A stretch of 5,564 nucleotides of DNA. Origin: Anaerolineales bacterium. Its GTDB lineage: Bacteria; Chloroflexota; Anaerolineae; Anaerolineales; UBA6663. The stretch lies in assembly GCA_016789245.1 (NCBI GenBank), contig JAEURM010000147.1, forward strand, positions 1-5,564, given 5' to 3'. The notes beneath the pieces were generated by a model, which was not told where the DNA came from, did no database searches, and saw nothing but the letters and a program-made list of their open reading frames with translations. Shown one piece after another: positions 5,019 through 5,564 of the stretch (positions are counted from its first letter, which is position 1; every line of letters begins with the position of its first letter). A program made the position numbers and the translations under genes.

Positions 5019-5564
5019 TTAGTTGAGAAGCGCGGCGCGCTGTTCCATTAGAAATTCACGCACGCTTTGCGCTGGGCGGCCCGTCAACTCCTCCACCGTT
5101 GAAGACGTTACGGCCAACACGCCCTGTGCCGTGGCCACATCGAATGACACAATGAGTTCCGCCACAAACGCGGGCAGGCCTGCCGCCACAATGCCGGCCT
5201 TCATTGCTTCGGCTGGCACGGGCACATAGGTGATGGGGCGGCCCGTAACTTCTTGGGTAATTTGCGCTACTTCGGCGTGAGTTACTACTGCTGGGCCGGT
5301 GATGTCAAGTATCTGGCGCCCGGTAGTCTCGGCGGCCAACGCGGCGGCGGCGGCTCGGGCACAATCCTCACGCGTTACAAAGCCCGTCCCACCCGTGCCA
5401 GCGGCGGCCATCAGTTGGCCGATGGCCACGGCGCGCGGCAAACTCTGAAGTAGCCCATCAGTGTAAACATTGTTACGGAGCACTGTCCAATCCAATGGGC
5501 TAGTGGCCAACGCTTGCTCGGTGGCGTAATGGTCTGGCGCTAAGGTGATGGGTGTGCCGGGTTC
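5019..5564 (-). CDS. NmrA-type SDR, NAD(P)H:quinone oxidoreductase-like (QorB-like), 5' end cut by window edge
   Basis: The frame is open from the right edge to a TAA at 5019-5021, giving the C-terminal 181 residues of a family usually about 280-290 long. The dinucleotide-binding GxxGxxG region therefore lies outside the window. Seen: a segment ending in LDWTVLRNNVYTDGL (25-39 of the visible part), which matches the (L)RN-G/N-xY motif of QorB-like NmrA proteins; GTGFVTREDCARAAAAAL (60-77); and GRQILDITGPAVVTHAEVA (84-102), a C-terminal pattern typical of these atypical SDRs. Known: QorB of E. coli reduces quinones with NADPH; other NmrA relatives are redox sensors without activity. Inferred: reduction of quinones to catechols or hydroquinones, supplying the next gene, catE, 31 bp downstream. 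A TTG at 5508-5510 could be mistaken for a start, but homologous residues continue upstream of it. Alanine-rich but not obviously unusual in composition. Confidence 0.82.
   Translation of the reverse strand, partial: EPGTPITLAPDHYATEQALATSPLDWTVLRNNVYTDGLLQSLPRAVAIGQLMAAAGTGGTGFVTREDCARAAAAALAAETTGRQILDITGPAVVTHAEVAQITQEVTGRPITYVPVPAEAMKAGIVAAGLPAFVAELIVSFDVATAQGVLAVTSSTVEELTGRPAQSVREFLMEQRAALLN

Noticed and set aside
5019..5510. NmrA-like gene as a complete 163-residue protein starting at 5510
   Set aside because: The codon at 5508-5510 is TTG, the frame stays open to the window edge, and upstream residues (PITLAPDHYATEQALA) fit the family, so the gene continues beyond the window.

Overview
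The window (5564 bp) carries seven protein-coding genes, all on the minus strand, so transcription runs from the right edge to the left edge. It is densely coding, and the largest gap is 148 bp. The organism is probably a bacterium of moderate GC content with weak use of Shine-Dalgarno sites: only one good SD is visible. The mix of a DHA1/TetA-type transporter, a DUF5519 protein and tandem-VOC dioxygenases would fit Chloroflexota or a related Gram-positive-like lineage. This placement is a guess from protein style and cannot be proved here.

Layout in transcription order. An NmrA-type SDR related to NAD(P)H:quinone oxidoreductase 2 (QorB) is cut by the right edge (5019-5564). After 31 bp comes a CatE-type catechol 2,3-dioxygenase (4133-4987). 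It overlaps by 4 bp (ATGA) with a small DUF5519 'luciferase family' protein (3714-4136). A 148-bp gap follows, the only sizeable spacer and the likeliest place for an internal promoter. The second block is a cytoplasmic esterase D-type hydrolase (2774-3565), a 12-TM MFS drug transporter (1453-2709), a tandem-VOC ring-cleaving dioxygenase of the MhqA/MhqE/MhqO type (351-1415), and the N-terminal half of a phospholipase/carboxylesterase of the MhqD type (1-318), cut by the left edge.

Taken together this looks like a compact catechol/quinone (reactive electrophile) detoxification cluster. The quinone reductase would return quinones to hydroquinones or catechols, the two VOC dioxygenases would cleave the rings, the hydrolases would process esters or ring-cleavage products, and the MFS pump would export toxic aromatics. 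The comparison is with the MhqR (mhqED, mhqNOP) and YodB/CatR (catDE) regulons of Bacillus subtilis, whose members are scattered in that genome. Family assignments come from motifs in the translated sequence. The shared pathway is inference. No RNA genes, mobile elements or CRISPR arrays were seen.
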